Assembly: GCA_016713765.1 (NCBI GenBank)
Contig: JADJON010000001.1
Span: 1,860,001-1,924,000, forward strand
DNA: 64,000 nucleotides
Reading direction: 5' to 3'
DNA from: Bacteroidota bacterium
GTDB lineage: Bacteria; Bacteroidota; Bacteroidia; AKYH767-A; 2013-40CM-41-45
A program made the translations under genes and the position numbers. Each line of letters begins with the position of its first letter. Position 1 is the first letter of the stretch. A model generated the notes under the pieces. That model worked only from the letters and a program-made list of their open reading frames with translations, ran no database searches and had not been told where the DNA came from. Below are positions 8,743 through 17,313 of the stretch, one piece after another.

Positions 8743-10362
8743 TTAAGGTTTTTGGATTATCAAGCTGGCTCTGGCAGGTGTTCCATCTGATCCTACCAGC
8801 CATACCTGATAGATGCCTGCTGTGAGTGAGGTGAGCGGCAGGGTGGAGTCAATTGAATCGAGTGTTCCTTGAAGGCTGCTTCGCCCTACCTGATCGAAGA
8901 TGTGATAGCTGCAGGGGAATTTCAAGAGGCCGGGTTCCCGTATGCTGAGTTGTTGAGTAGCCGGCTGTGGATAAAAGGAAAGTGTCTCAAGCGACGTGTT
9001 CGTCTGACCGATGTTGGTGAAAGTGTAGCAAGCCGAATCAGTTGTCCAGTTCGGTTGCACCGCCGTCAATTGGCTGTAGTACGCGGTAGGAACTGTCGTG
9101 TTGCTTACAGGTGAAAGGTTGATCGCGATCGGGGTAACGGTAGAATCGTGTTCGTTCAAAGCAGTCTCCAGGCAACCACTGATGCCGGATGCATCGGTTG
9201 CGATCGTCAGGGCATTCCAGGGGTAGGCAGCGGAAATGCGCCGGCTGCCACCCAGTAATACTCCGCCATCGGCTTGTTGCAACATTGACCCGAAGCGCTG
9301 ATCGCGGCTGGTGCTGAATGCGTATGAATTGAACCACTCGGTGAGCAGGTTGCCGCTGAATTTTACCAGGAACAGCCAGGGATTCAAGGTCCCGGGCCGA
9401 AGTACTTCACCACCGATCAGAAATCCTCCATCCGGTGTGCCCGTCATGCCCAGCGCCGTTTCATTGAGTTGATAGGTCCCGAAACTGAGTTGGTAAATTC
9501 GGGCGAAGGAAGGAGTTCCGTTTACATCCGTGCGGAGCAGCAATACATCTTCTCCGGTAGGTCCGCCTTTTCCTGCCAACTGGTAGCTGCCATTGTCAGC
9601 CTGGACAAGCGAATAGGCGGCATCGTAGATCCCGGTTGCGTAGCGCGTGAACCAGTAATAATTCCCGGAGGTGTCCAGCTTGCTCAGAAACGCCCCGCTA
9701 CTGCCATTGGCGTCTTCCGTAGTTCCGGCAATGGCGTACTGATCGTCGCTCGTTCGGATCATCGAATTGCCTGATTCACGCGCCGAGGAACCGATAGATT
9801 GTGACCAGAGCAGATTGCCATCCTCGTTACCGCGAATGACCAACATATCCTCGTAGCGGGCAGTGGAGTCGGTCAACACCGTGCCTCCGGCTATGAAGCC
9901 CCCGTCGGCCACGGGTAGCAGGCTCGACAAATCACAGCGTAGCCCGATTGAATATCGCCGGTTCCAAAGCATGTTCCCTGCGGTATCCGTACGTATCAAT
10001 AACAGTTCGGATGTGTTGGCGTTACCGGAATGTACGCTCGCGGCAAACAGGTAGCCTTGATCCCCGTAGGAGCAACCGTCAGTAACATACAATAAGGTAT
10101 CGGTCAGTTGATAGGAAACTGACCAGACGTAGTTGCGGAATTCATCGTATTTGACAAGATCGAGGTACCCGGTATTCCCCAGGGCTGAATGCCCGGCCAA
10201 CACGCTGCCCTGGTCCGGTGCCGCTAACAGTATACTTCCCATCGAACCGTTATCGTGTGTACGGGTCGCCTGGAATTGTAAGGGTTGGGATTGGGCGGAT
10301 AAGTGAAAGAGCAGTGATAGCAAGGTCAGGAAGAAAAGACGTCTCATGTGCTGGTAGTTCAT
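8743..10362 (-). CDS. Secreted T9SS type A sorting domain protein inside the ccm operon
   Basis: A 539-residue secreted protein. The signal peptide runs over residues 6-25 (RRLFFLTLLSL, cut near AQSQ). The body is about seven repeats of roughly 50 residues with the pattern LLIRTD..GN..W, which predicts a beta-propeller. The last 80 or so residues form a T9SS type A sorting domain (start FYPQPAT, end ASLIIQK), which sends proteins across the outer membrane and is cut off there. The ATG overlaps the ccmC stop codon in an ATGA, so the two are probably translationally coupled; an internal ATG at 10347 is an alternative start. No haem-binding motif is present. Its function is unknown and its position between ccmC and ccmD is unexpected. 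Confidence 0.85.
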   Translation of the reverse strand: MNYQHMRRLFFLTLLSLLFHLSAQSQPLQFQATRTHDNGSMGSILLAAPDQGSVLAGHSALGNTGYLDLVKYDEFRNYVWSVSYQLTDTLLYVTDGCSYGDQGYLFAASVHSGNANTSELLLIRTDTAGNMLWNRRYSIGLRCDLSSLLPVADGGFIAGGTVLTDSTARYEDMLVIRGNEDGNLLWSQSIGSSARESGNSMIRTSDDQYAIAGTTEDANGSSGAFLSKLDTSGNYYWFTRYATGIYDAAYSLVQADNGSYQLAGKGGPTGEDVLLLRTDVNGTPSFARIYQLSFGTYQLNETALGMTGTPDGGFLIGGEVLRPGTLNPWLFLVKFSGNLLTEWFNSYAFSTSRDQRFGSMLQQADGGVLLGGSRRISAAYPWNALTIATDASGISGCLETALNEHDSTVTPIAINLSPVSNTTVPTAYYSQLTAVQPNWTTDSACYTFTNIGQTNTSLETLSFYPQPATQQLSIREPGLLKFPCSYHIFDQVGRSSLQGTLDSIDSTLPLTSLTAGIYQVWLVGSDGTPARASLIIQKP

Positions 10363-11030
10363 AGTTCTTCCTTTTCACGGATCAGTCGCTTCATGCGAAT
10401 GCGAACTTCCGTAATCCAGGCCATGAGCAATCCCCATCCTAGTACGGCCGGGTAGAAGATGGTCCGCATGCGTGAATCCAGATCATAGGAACTGAAGCCG
10501 GGATTCCCTCCGTTGCCGGGATGCAGGGAATCGGTCATGCGCGGCAGAATCATGATGAAGACGATCATCAGCGAAAAGGCGAAGATGCTGTAAACGGCTG
10601 TGATCCTCGCGCGCTTATGCTCATCTTCCATCGAGCCGCGCAGGATGAGATAAGCGAAGTAAACCAACATCGTAGCGGCCGCGCCGTTCAACTTGGCGTC
10701 GTTTACCCACCAGGCTCCCCAGGTGTTGCGGGCCCAGATGCTGCCGGTGATCAGGCCCAGTATGCCGACAACCACACCGGTCCGGACACACTCGTCGGCG
10801 CGAAGGTCGTCATCAAGATTCCCTTTGCGCAAATAACGGATGCCGAAGATGAGTGCGGCCATCATCAAGCCCATCATCGAAAACCACATGGTCACATGAT
10901 AGAACAGGTTGCGGATCGTTTCATGCAGGATGGCAAGTCGGGGAACCGGGATGAGCATTCCTCCGACGATCGCGTAGAGTACGAGCAGCAGGGAAAGCCA
11001 TTTCCACCAGGCGAGTCCGGCAATCTTCAT
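10359..11030 (-). CDS. ccmC: Haem delivery protein CcmC (CcsA family)
   Basis: A 223-residue protein with six predicted transmembrane segments. It carries the WWD-type periplasmic haem loop (WGAWWVNDAKLNG, around residues 100-112) and flanking histidines His36, His45 and the SLHPGN His near 171, the expected haem ligands. CcmC loads haem on to CcmE. It lies 28 bases after the ccmB stop and overlaps the following secreted-protein gene by four bases. Confidence 0.9.
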   Translation of the reverse strand: MKIAGLAWWKWLSLLLVLYAIVGGMLIPVPRLAILHETIRNLFYHVTMWFSMMGLMMAALIFGIRYLRKGNLDDDLRADECVRTGVVVGILGLITGSIWARNTWGAWWVNDAKLNGAAATMLVYFAYLILRGSMEDEHKRARITAVYSIFAFSLMIVFIMILPRMTDSLHPGNGGNPGFSSYDLDSRMRTIFYPAVLGWGLLMAWITEVRIRMKRLIREKEEL

Positions 11031-11058
11031 GAGTTGTGGTGTTGATTGGGTTGGTAGT

Positions 11059-11715
11059 TCACTCTTTCCAAAGATAGGGAAACAGCAGGTATGCGAGGGT
11101 GACGACCAGCAGGTTCAAGGCGGCCAGCAGGATGATGTAGTGCGTGCTGACCGACCACGCCAGTCCATCCATGGCGTTCTTCGAAAAACGAATGGTCGTG
11201 ATCAGAAGCGGGATGAGGATCGGAAAGCCCAGGATGGCAACAAGTGTCGTGTTATTGCCCGCTTTTGAAGCGATGGCGGAAACCATTGACAGAACCGCCG
11301 CGAATCCCAGGCTGCCTAGCAGGACGGCAATGGTAAACTGCAAGATGTCCTGAACCGGATTGCCGATGAAAAGCGAGTAACATGCCAGGTTGATGACCGA
11401 CAAGAGGAACATCAATCCGAGGTTGTAAATCGTCTTGGAAAGGATGACCGCTCGTGGATCGGCCAGCGTGTAATAGTAGAGCATACGACCGCGCGATTCC
11501 TGCAGGAAACTCTTTGCAATGGCATTGACCGCGGCAAAAACCTGGATGATCCAGAATAATGCGTTCCAGGTCGGCAGGTCAATGACCTGGCGAAAGGACA
11601 AATAAACGATGAATACGGTCGCGATCACATAGAGCAGGATGCCGCCCAGCGCGTACCGTTGCTTCCATTCGAGCCTGACTTCTTTCGCGATCAGCGCGGT
11701 GAGTTGTCGCTTCAT
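11059..11715 (-). CDS. ccmB: CcmB haem-export ABC membrane subunit
   Basis: A 218-residue protein with six transmembrane helices and the CcmB family N-terminus (ALIAKEVRLEWKQR). CcmB is the membrane part of the CcmAB transporter that drives release of holo-CcmE. The ATPase CcmA is not in this window and must be elsewhere in the genome. The start codon overlaps the stop of the upstream RNase-like gene by four bases (ATGA), so that gene seems to lead the operon. Confidence 0.92.
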   Translation of the reverse strand: MKRQLTALIAKEVRLEWKQRYALGGILLYVIATVFIVYLSFRQVIDLPTWNALFWIIQVFAAVNAIAKSFLQESRGRMLYYYTLADPRAVILSKTIYNLGLMFLLSVINLACYSLFIGNPVQDILQFTIAVLLGSLGFAAVLSMVSAIASKAGNNTTLVAILGFPILIPLLITTIRFSKNAMDGLAWSVSTHYIILLAALNLLVVTLAYLLFPYLWKE

Positions 11716-13118
11716 GCAGGGATCTCCCAGGAACTGTGCATGTCCGGAATTTCAATGTTCCCGAAACCCGCAGCTTCCAGTTTTTGCCGCCAATCGTGTT
11801 GTACATCGTAATCACCGTGTACCAGAAATGTATGCTTCACCTTTCGGCTTTCGATGCACGACAGGTACTGCAACATTTCTTCATAATCCGCGTGAGCGGA
11901 GTAGGCGTTCAGTTGTTCGACACGGGCGTTGACCGAATAGGGTTTGCCGAAGATCCGAACTTCCTTTGCGCCGGCACCCAGGCGGCCACCCAGACTGTCA
12001 GGCGTGCAATAACCGACCAGGAGAATGGTGTTTTGCGCGGATTCGATCGTATTCCGGATGTGATGCTTGATCCTTCCTGCTTCCGCCATTCCGGATGCTG
12101 AAAGAATGATCATGGGCTCCTTCATCTCGTTCAACTTCATGGAGTCTTCGGCGCGCTGTATGTAATGCAACTGATCGAATCCGAACGGATCGGGATCGTT
12201 CTGTAGCAATTTGCGAAGTTCGTTGTTGAAGCATTCCATGTGCGCCCGCATGATAACGGTCGCATTGACCGACAAGGGGCTGTCGACGTAAACCGGGATG
12301 GGCGGCAGGAGGCCGGCATTGTGCAGATTATTCAGTGCATAGACCAATTCCTGTGTTCTTCCCAGACTAAAAGCCGGGATCACCAATTTCCCGCTTCGCT
12401 GGATACAGGTCTCAAGAACGATTTCCAGCAACCGCTTTTGAGAGATCTCCCGGTCTTCGTGCTTCCGGTTTCCATAGGTCGATTCGCAGATCAGTACGTC
12501 CGGTTGTGGAAATGGGGAAGGCGTACGAAGTAGCAGGTCGTCCGGACGTCCGATATCACCTGTGAAACACAGGCGGGTGACTTTATCTTTCTCCCGAATG
12601 ATCAGGTTTACCGCCGCTGAACCCAGGATATGTCCTGAATCGGTGAAGCGAAGTTCCAGCCCGTCATCCACTTTGTAGGTCTTCTCGTAGGGGACCGTAC
12701 AAAACTGCTGCATGACCGCCTCAACATGTTCCATCCGGTAGATCGGCTTCACTCCGGGAAGTCCGTTCTGTTTTCGTTTCCGGTTGATATAAACGGAGTC
12801 GTACTCCTGAATATGTGCCGTATCCGCCAGCATGATGGCACAGAGATCCCTCGTAGCGGGCGTGCAGTAAATATTGCCTTCATACCCTTCCTTGGCCAAC
12901 AAAGGCAGAAGGCCGGAATGGTCAATGTGCGCATGGGAAAGAATGACGTGGGATAGCTCTTTCGGATCGAATCCCAGATGCCGGTTGAGGGGGTCCGTGT
13001 CGGCACCATGTCCCTGGAACATGCCACAATCCAACAGGATCTTCCGACCGTCCTCCAATTCCAGCAGGTGTTTAGAGCCGGTCACTGTTCTGGCAGCACC
13101 GTGAAAAGTGATCTTCAT
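11712..13118 (-). CDS. MBL-fold beta-CASP RNA-processing exonuclease-like protein
   Basis: About 468 residues with a metallo-beta-lactamase core and an inserted beta-CASP domain. The zinc site is complete: HAHIDHSG near residue 56, a later His (DSGHILGSA), the Asp of FTGDIGRP and a C-terminal HGD. The C-terminal RNA-specificity region has SAHADYEE. Relatives include CPSF-73/Ysh1-type and RNase J-like nucleases; the bacterial group is often called MBL RNA-specificity domain protein. I chose ATG 13118 over ATG 13136 because the protein then begins MKITFHGAARTVTGS, typical of the family, and because a TAATTTCG -7-like element at 13137-13144 touches the upstream ATG. It overlaps ccmB by four bases. 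Confidence 0.87.
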   Translation of the reverse strand: MKITFHGAARTVTGSKHLLELEDGRKILLDCGMFQGHGADTDPLNRHLGFDPKELSHVILSHAHIDHSGLLPLLAKEGYEGNIYCTPATRDLCAIMLADTAHIQEYDSVYINRKRKQNGLPGVKPIYRMEHVEAVMQQFCTVPYEKTYKVDDGLELRFTDSGHILGSAAVNLIIREKDKVTRLCFTGDIGRPDDLLLRTPSPFPQPDVLICESTYGNRKHEDREISQKRLLEIVLETCIQRSGKLVIPAFSLGRTQELVYALNNLHNAGLLPPIPVYVDSPLSVNATVIMRAHMECFNNELRKLLQNDPDPFGFDQLHYIQRAEDSMKLNEMKEPMIILSASGMAEAGRIKHHIRNTIESAQNTILLVGYCTPDSLGGRLGAGAKEVRIFGKPYSVNARVEQLNAYSAHADYEEMLQYLSCIESRKVKHTFLVHGDYDVQHDWRQKLEAAGFGNIEIPDMHSSWEIPA

Positions 13119-13183
13119 GGATTTCAATTGGTGCATCGAAATTACGAAGAATTAGGCCGGGGAAGGGGAATATCCCCATTTAC

Positions 13184-13191
13184 TACATTTG
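13184..13191 (+). promoter_or_regulatory. Bacteroidota -7 element before bshB1
   Basis: TACATTTG matches TAnnTTTG and ends four bases before the ATG at 13196, so the transcript would be leaderless or nearly so. No TTG was found at -33. Confidence 0.5.
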
Positions 13192-13195
13192 AACC

Positions 13196-13912
13196 ATGAA
13201 ATTAGATGTGCTTGCCTTTGGCGCTCATCCGGACGATGTGGAATTGTCCTGTGCCGGCACCATCCTGCAACTCGTCCGTTCCGGTCGTAAGGTCGGTGTC
13301 GTGGATCTGACGAAGGGTGAACTGGGTACCCGTGGAACCCCTGAACTACGGGATCAGGAAGCCCGGGAAGCCTCCCGAATTCTGGGTCTCAGTTGTCGCG
13401 AGAACCTGGGTATGCGGGATGGTTTTTTCGAAAATGATCCGGAACATCAACTGCAAGTCGTCCGGATGATCCGGAGGTATCAACCCGAGTTGATCCTCTG
13501 CAACGCTGTTTCCGATCGGCATCCGGACCATGGTCGGGGTGCGGCGCTGGTCGCGAAGGCTGCCTTCCTTGCCGGTCTGCTAAAGGTCGAGACGGACGAT
13601 AACGGAACAAGTCAGGCGCCCTGGAAATGCAGAGCCTTGTATCATTACATCCAGGACCGCTACGACACCCCCGATTTTGTCGTCGACGTGGCTGCTGTCT
13701 GGAAAGAGCGGATGGAAGCAGTGCTTGCCTTCAAATCCCAGTTTTATAATCCGGAATCCAATGAACCGGAAACACCCATCTCTTCCCGTGAGTTTCTTGC
13801 CTATCTCGAAGCCAAGGCTGCCGTATTCGCCCGCCCTGCCGGCTTGACCTATGCGGAAGGTTACATCGCGTCCCGGACCCCTGCCGTAGAGGACATATTT
13901 GATTTGTTGTAA
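13196..13912 (+). CDS. bshB1: Bacillithiol biosynthesis deacetylase BshB1
   Basis: A 238-residue LmbE/PIG-L family zinc deacetylase. Zinc and catalytic motifs are visible: AHPDD (residues 10-14) and HPDHGRGA (around 104). The conserved stretch after the first motif (CAGTILQLVRSG, TKGELGTRG) and the C-terminal ETFEGY-like part (RPAGLTYAEGY) fit BshB1, which removes the acetyl group from GlcNAc-malate in the pathway to the thiol bacillithiol. BshA and BshC are not in the window. It is a single gene on the plus strand followed by a bidirectional terminator. Confidence 0.9.
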   Translation: MKLDVLAFGAHPDDVELSCAGTILQLVRSGRKVGVVDLTKGELGTRGTPELRDQEAREASRILGLSCRENLGMRDGFFENDPEHQLQVVRMIRRYQPELILCNAVSDRHPDHGRGAALVAKAAFLAGLLKVETDDNGTSQAPWKCRALYHYIQDRYDTPDFVVDVAAVWKERMEAVLAFKSQFYNPESNEPETPISSREFLAYLEAKAAVFARPAGLTYAEGYIASRTPAVEDIFDLL

Positions 13913-13924
13913 GATTCCTGCTTT

Positions 13925-13966
13925 AAAATAAAAACGCCCCGTCCTTGGACGGGGCGTTTTTATTTT
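13925..13966. terminator. Bidirectional terminator between bshB1 and the T9SS gene
   Basis: A perfect 20-bp inverted repeat with a 2-nt loop. The GC core (ACGCCCCGTCC with GGACGGGGCGT) is flanked by A-rich and T-rich arms, so it can act on both strands and serves the converging genes ending at 13912 and 13993. Confidence 0.93.
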
Positions 13967-13992
13967 GGGGAGTTGGTAGTATTCCCTGGGTA

Positions 13993-15996
13993 TTACTTCA
14001 CGATCATTTGCTTGGTTACAGCGTTGTCGGCCGTGCGTACCGTGTAGGTGTAAACACCATGAGCCCATGAACCGGTGTTCAGGGTAACGGTGTGGATACC
14101 TGCAGCAAGGTTGTCGAGTTGCTCGGTGTAAACTACTTTGCCGAGGATGTCAGCAACGGTGAAGTTGATCGACGAAGCCTTTTTCAAGGTGATGTTGATC
14201 GAGGTCGATCCGTTCGACGGGTTCGGGTAGTTCTGAGAAACCGAGAAGTTGTTGTTGGCGATCGAATTGTCGGTGCCGACCGTCAGCGCGTCTACCAGGG
14301 TGTAAACGATATCGCTGGCGTTACCGAGGTTGTTGGCCTGATCGCAGGTACCTGCAGTTGCAAGCGCGTGACCAGGAGCGCCGTCACGCTGATAAAGTAC
14401 CACGGCTTCGTTGGTTACGTTACGACCAACAGCAGCGAAGACACACTCTTCGAAGTTGGCATCGTTGCCCGGAACGGTACGACGAATGTCCATCGGGTAG
14501 GTCCAGGTGTTACCGCCATCGCTGGAGGTCATCATGTAGACGTGCTTGTGCGACTGGGAATACAAGGTCGTGTCAGACGCTTCGTCGATGGTCTGGTAGG
14601 TCATGAAGATCGTACCGGCGGCATTGATACCTGCAGAGGGCTTCTCGGTGATCGGACCACGGTAGAGGCCCCACGGGAAATCGCAGGTGCCGCTTTCCGG
14701 AGTATTCAGCACATCGTCGCCGTTGTAATCCACTGCGCTGGCGATGAGGACGTAGTTGGAACCGTCGCCAGGATCAGGACCCATGTCTTCGTTCCAGTAG
14801 AACAGACCGTCGGTGCCGGGGAAGTAGGAGAGACCCTGGCCGGTACCGGTACCCGGATCGTCGCAAAGAACGCGGTTAGCCGAGAACCATACGTGGCACT
14901 TGTTGTTGTTGTCGATGAGGACACAGGGGTCGCCGCCATTTGACAGCAGGGTATCGGCGATACCGTCACCGTCAACGTCGGTCAGCATGGTAGCGCTGTC
15001 GAACAGCGGGATCGGGAAGCGCTGGACAATGGTCTTGGTCCAGGTGTTACCGCCGTCGGTCGACTTCATGAGCACTACATCGGTCGAGAAATCGCCAGCA
15101 ACGAATGCTACAAGGTCTCCGCGAACGTCGATGTTGTATGCGTCACCACCGAAACCGGTGTACTGGGTGGAGTCGAGTTCAGCAAGAACCGACTTCAGTA
15201 CAGGCCAGGTAGCTCCGCCGTCGGAAGAACGGGAGTAATAGATCGGGCCGTCCTGTCCTTCGTAAGGCGTGCCGGATACACCGGAACCCTGCCAAAGTGC
15301 GTGTACGGTCTCACCGTTGCTTCCGCCAGAGATGGCTTTAGCCCAGGTGTCATCGTTCGGCGTGGTCGGAGCCAGGGCCGTAGCGAACTGCGTCCATGCG
15401 CCGGTTCCTTTGGTACCGCGCCAGTTGAGCAGCATGCCACCGGTCGTGGAGCAGTGAGCAATGCTCATTTCCTTGCCGGTCTCGGTGACGATGATGTTCG
15501 TGAAACCGGTACGGTTCGCGCCTTCCGTGCGGGTGCTCGGTCCGGGCGTTCCGGTGGTGTTCAACGAACCGTTGATCCACTGGGTACCGTCCCAATAGTT
15601 ATAACCGGTACCGCGGTTCGGGAAACCGCTGTTAGCGTCCGGCGAGAAGGTCCATGCAACCGAAATGGTACCGTCAGAATTCTGCACGATACGATTGGAG
15701 GTGGTACCATTCGTTTGCAAGTCATAATACGTGTATCCAATTACGTCGTCGGACGAGGTGGTCGTCGCGGAACGAAGATTGGATGCAGGAGCTGCGACCC
15801 ACGGGCGGCTCTGGATGTTGTTGAACGGCACTCCGTTGTCCATGGTCGCACGCTGGGGGACAGGAGCACGGCGGTTCTTCAGCGCTGCAGGTACTTCAGC
15901 TTTCTTGAAACCCTGCGGTAGCCGTGAAATCCGCTCTTGCGCCACAACTCCCAGGCTCACGGCCAGCGAGAGGCATACAAGTAAACCTTTTTTCAT
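13993..15996 (-). CDS. Secreted sialidase-fold (Asp-box) protein with T9SS sorting domain
   Basis: A 667-residue secreted protein. Residues 1-20 are a signal peptide (KKGLLVCLSLAVSLG, cut after VAQ). The body (about 75-575) carries Asp-box motifs of the SxDGGxTW type (SSDGGATW, STDGGNTW, SSDGGNTW), indicating a six-bladed sialidase-like propeller. The C-terminal 85 residues (from QNYPNPSNG to QMIVK) are a T9SS type A sorting domain. Catalytic sialidase arginines are not obvious, so a binding or structural role is as likely as an enzyme. The near-consensus promoter, strong terminator and clean stand-alone setting suggest high expression. Confidence 0.87.
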   Translation of the reverse strand: MKKGLLVCLSLAVSLGVVAQERISRLPQGFKKAEVPAALKNRRAPVPQRATMDNGVPFNNIQSRPWVAAPASNLRSATTTSSDDVIGYTYYDLQTNGTTSNRIVQNSDGTISVAWTFSPDANSGFPNRGTGYNYWDGTQWINGSLNTTGTPGPSTRTEGANRTGFTNIIVTETGKEMSIAHCSTTGGMLLNWRGTKGTGAWTQFATALAPTTPNDDTWAKAISGGSNGETVHALWQGSGVSGTPYEGQDGPIYYSRSSDGGATWPVLKSVLAELDSTQYTGFGGDAYNIDVRGDLVAFVAGDFSTDVVLMKSTDGGNTWTKTIVQRFPIPLFDSATMLTDVDGDGIADTLLSNGGDPCVLIDNNNKCHVWFSANRVLCDDPGTGTGQGLSYFPGTDGLFYWNEDMGPDPGDGSNYVLIASAVDYNGDDVLNTPESGTCDFPWGLYRGPITEKPSAGINAAGTIFMTYQTIDEASDTTLYSQSHKHVYMMTSSDGGNTWTYPMDIRRTVPGNDANFEECVFAAVGRNVTNEAVVLYQRDGAPGHALATAGTCDQANNLGNASDIVYTLVDALTVGTDNSIANNNFSVSQNYPNPSNGSTSINITLKKASSINFTVADILGKVVYTEQLDNLAAGIHTVTLNTGSWAHGVYTYTVRTADNAVTKQMIVK

Positions 15997-16039
15997 TTTA
16001 CGATGGTTTTTGATTTAGACTGTTGGTTAATGTCTCCGA

Positions 16040-16069
16040 CAAATTTAGGTAAAGAAGTGGCGATTCCAA
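16040..16069 (-). promoter_or_regulatory. Consensus Bacteroidota promoter of the T9SS sialidase-fold gene
   Basis: On the minus strand TTG (16069-16067) is followed by 19 bases and TATATTTG-type TAAATTTG (16047-16040), matching TTG-N17..23-TAnnTTTG. The expected transcript starts near 16033, giving a leader of about 37 nt. Confidence 0.75.
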
Positions 16070-16098
16070 ACCCTCAGGAAGGCGATTTTACCTCGCTA

Positions 16099-16114
16099 TG
16101 ACCGTTTTTGGTCA
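16099..16114. promoter_or_regulatory. Palindrome TGACC-N6-GGTCA upstream of the promoter
   Basis: A 16-bp dyad whose geometry (5+6+5) is that of Crp/Fnr-family sites, centred about 73 bases upstream of the predicted transcription start. CGCT and AGCG extend the symmetry further out with one offset. Also seen is a GGTCAC-N5-CGTCAC direct repeat (16110-16126). The regulator is unknown. Confidence 0.35.
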
Positions 16115-16152
16115 CGTAAGCGTCACGATCAAAGTGTTAAGTAAAATCCTGC

Positions 16153-17313
16153 TCATGATCCGCGTATCCAACCTTCCGTCAGGGAGGCCAACTGCGCACC
16201 AACGGCCTTTCTGGAAAATCGTGCAATCGCATGCTCCCTGATCGTTTCAGGTTGAAATGTTTGGAAGGTTCTGCACATCTGTTCCAGTGCCGCCAACAAT
16301 TCGTCCGGCGCATCGGGAGCAATCAGGATCCCATCCGAATCGGTGATAAAACTTTCCGGTCCCCCACATCGGGTTGCCACCACGGGCTTTCCGCAACTCA
16401 TCGCTTCGGCACAAATCAGGGAAAACGTTTCGACCCGGCTGTTCATGACCAGAAAATCGGATTGTGACAGGTGCTGATAAACTTCGTTATTCGGCAGACG
16501 CCCAAGAAATCGAATGTGTGCTTCCGGCATCGATTGAGCCGCGGCCAATTTTTCAAGTTCGCCCCGGTCAGGTCCATCGCCAATGATCGTCAGCCGGATG
16601 CGTGGATGCAAACGATAAAGTTCCTTCATGCTCCGGATCACGTCACTGATGTTCTTGATGCGGTCGACAAGATCCGCTACCAGGAGTATCTCGATGGTAT
16701 CGGCGGATTTTCCTGGTCGGGAGCTGACGGGAGGCGATGCTACGATGTTCGGCACGACCGAGTAGCGTCCTTTCAGCCCCTGTCGCTCCATGGCAGTTTG
16801 TAAAAAACCGGAAACAACCATCACGCCGGCGGCCTCTGCGCATAATCGTTTCGACAAATGCCGATGCACCCATCCGCGTTTTGCAAAGGCGCCACTGGCA
16901 TAACCCGACCACTGTTCTGCAACGACAAATGGAATCCCATGTGTTCTGGCCAACCTGCGTGCCATAATGCCGCTGCGATTCAAGATGTAGCCAACGACAA
17001 GCGATGGTTTTCCGAAATGCTGCAGGGCCAATGCGACCGCCGACTGTATTGAAAGCGCATAAGCGATCCAACGGGAAAGCCATCCATGGCGTCTGGGGTA
17101 ATACTGAATGATCTCGAGTAAGTTCCCGTTTTCCCGTATTACAGATCCTGTCTCACCTTGATCCACCGCCATCGCGTAAACCACACACACCCGGTAATGA
17201 TCCGCCAACGCTTCAGCCTGCTTTTGGATGAAAACACCCAACTGGAGATCCTCACGGTTGGGATACCACCTGCAGATCCACAGAATATGTTTAAGAGGAG
17301 GATGCGGGGTCAT
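16153..17313 (-). CDS. Glycosyltransferase family 4 protein
   Basis: A 386-residue GT-B fold enzyme. The N-terminal half has the GT4 acceptor-side fold (LWICRWYPNRED near residue 11). The C-terminal half has the donor-binding signature: IGDGPDRGELE, FLGRLPNNEVY and the EX7E block ETFSLICAEAMSCG (around residue 305). Enzymes of this family transfer a sugar from a nucleotide donor, usually to a surface polysaccharide or glycolipid; donor and acceptor are not predictable here. The start overlaps the stop of copA by four bases (ATGA), so it is likely translated from the same message, though no functional link to copper is evident. Confidence 0.87.
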   Translation of the reverse strand: MTPHPPLKHILWICRWYPNREDLQLGVFIQKQAEALADHYRVCVVYAMAVDQGETGSVIRENGNLLEIIQYYPRRHGWLSRWIAYALSIQSAVALALQHFGKPSLVVGYILNRSGIMARRLARTHGIPFVVAEQWSGYASGAFAKRGWVHRHLSKRLCAEAAGVMVVSGFLQTAMERQGLKGRYSVVPNIVASPPVSSRPGKSADTIEILLVADLVDRIKNISDVIRSMKELYRLHPRIRLTIIGDGPDRGELEKLAAAQSMPEAHIRFLGRLPNNEVYQHLSQSDFLVMNSRVETFSLICAEAMSCGKPVVATRCGGPESFITDSDGILIAPDAPDELLAALEQMCRTFQTFQPETIREHAIARFSRKAVGAQLASLTEGWIRGS

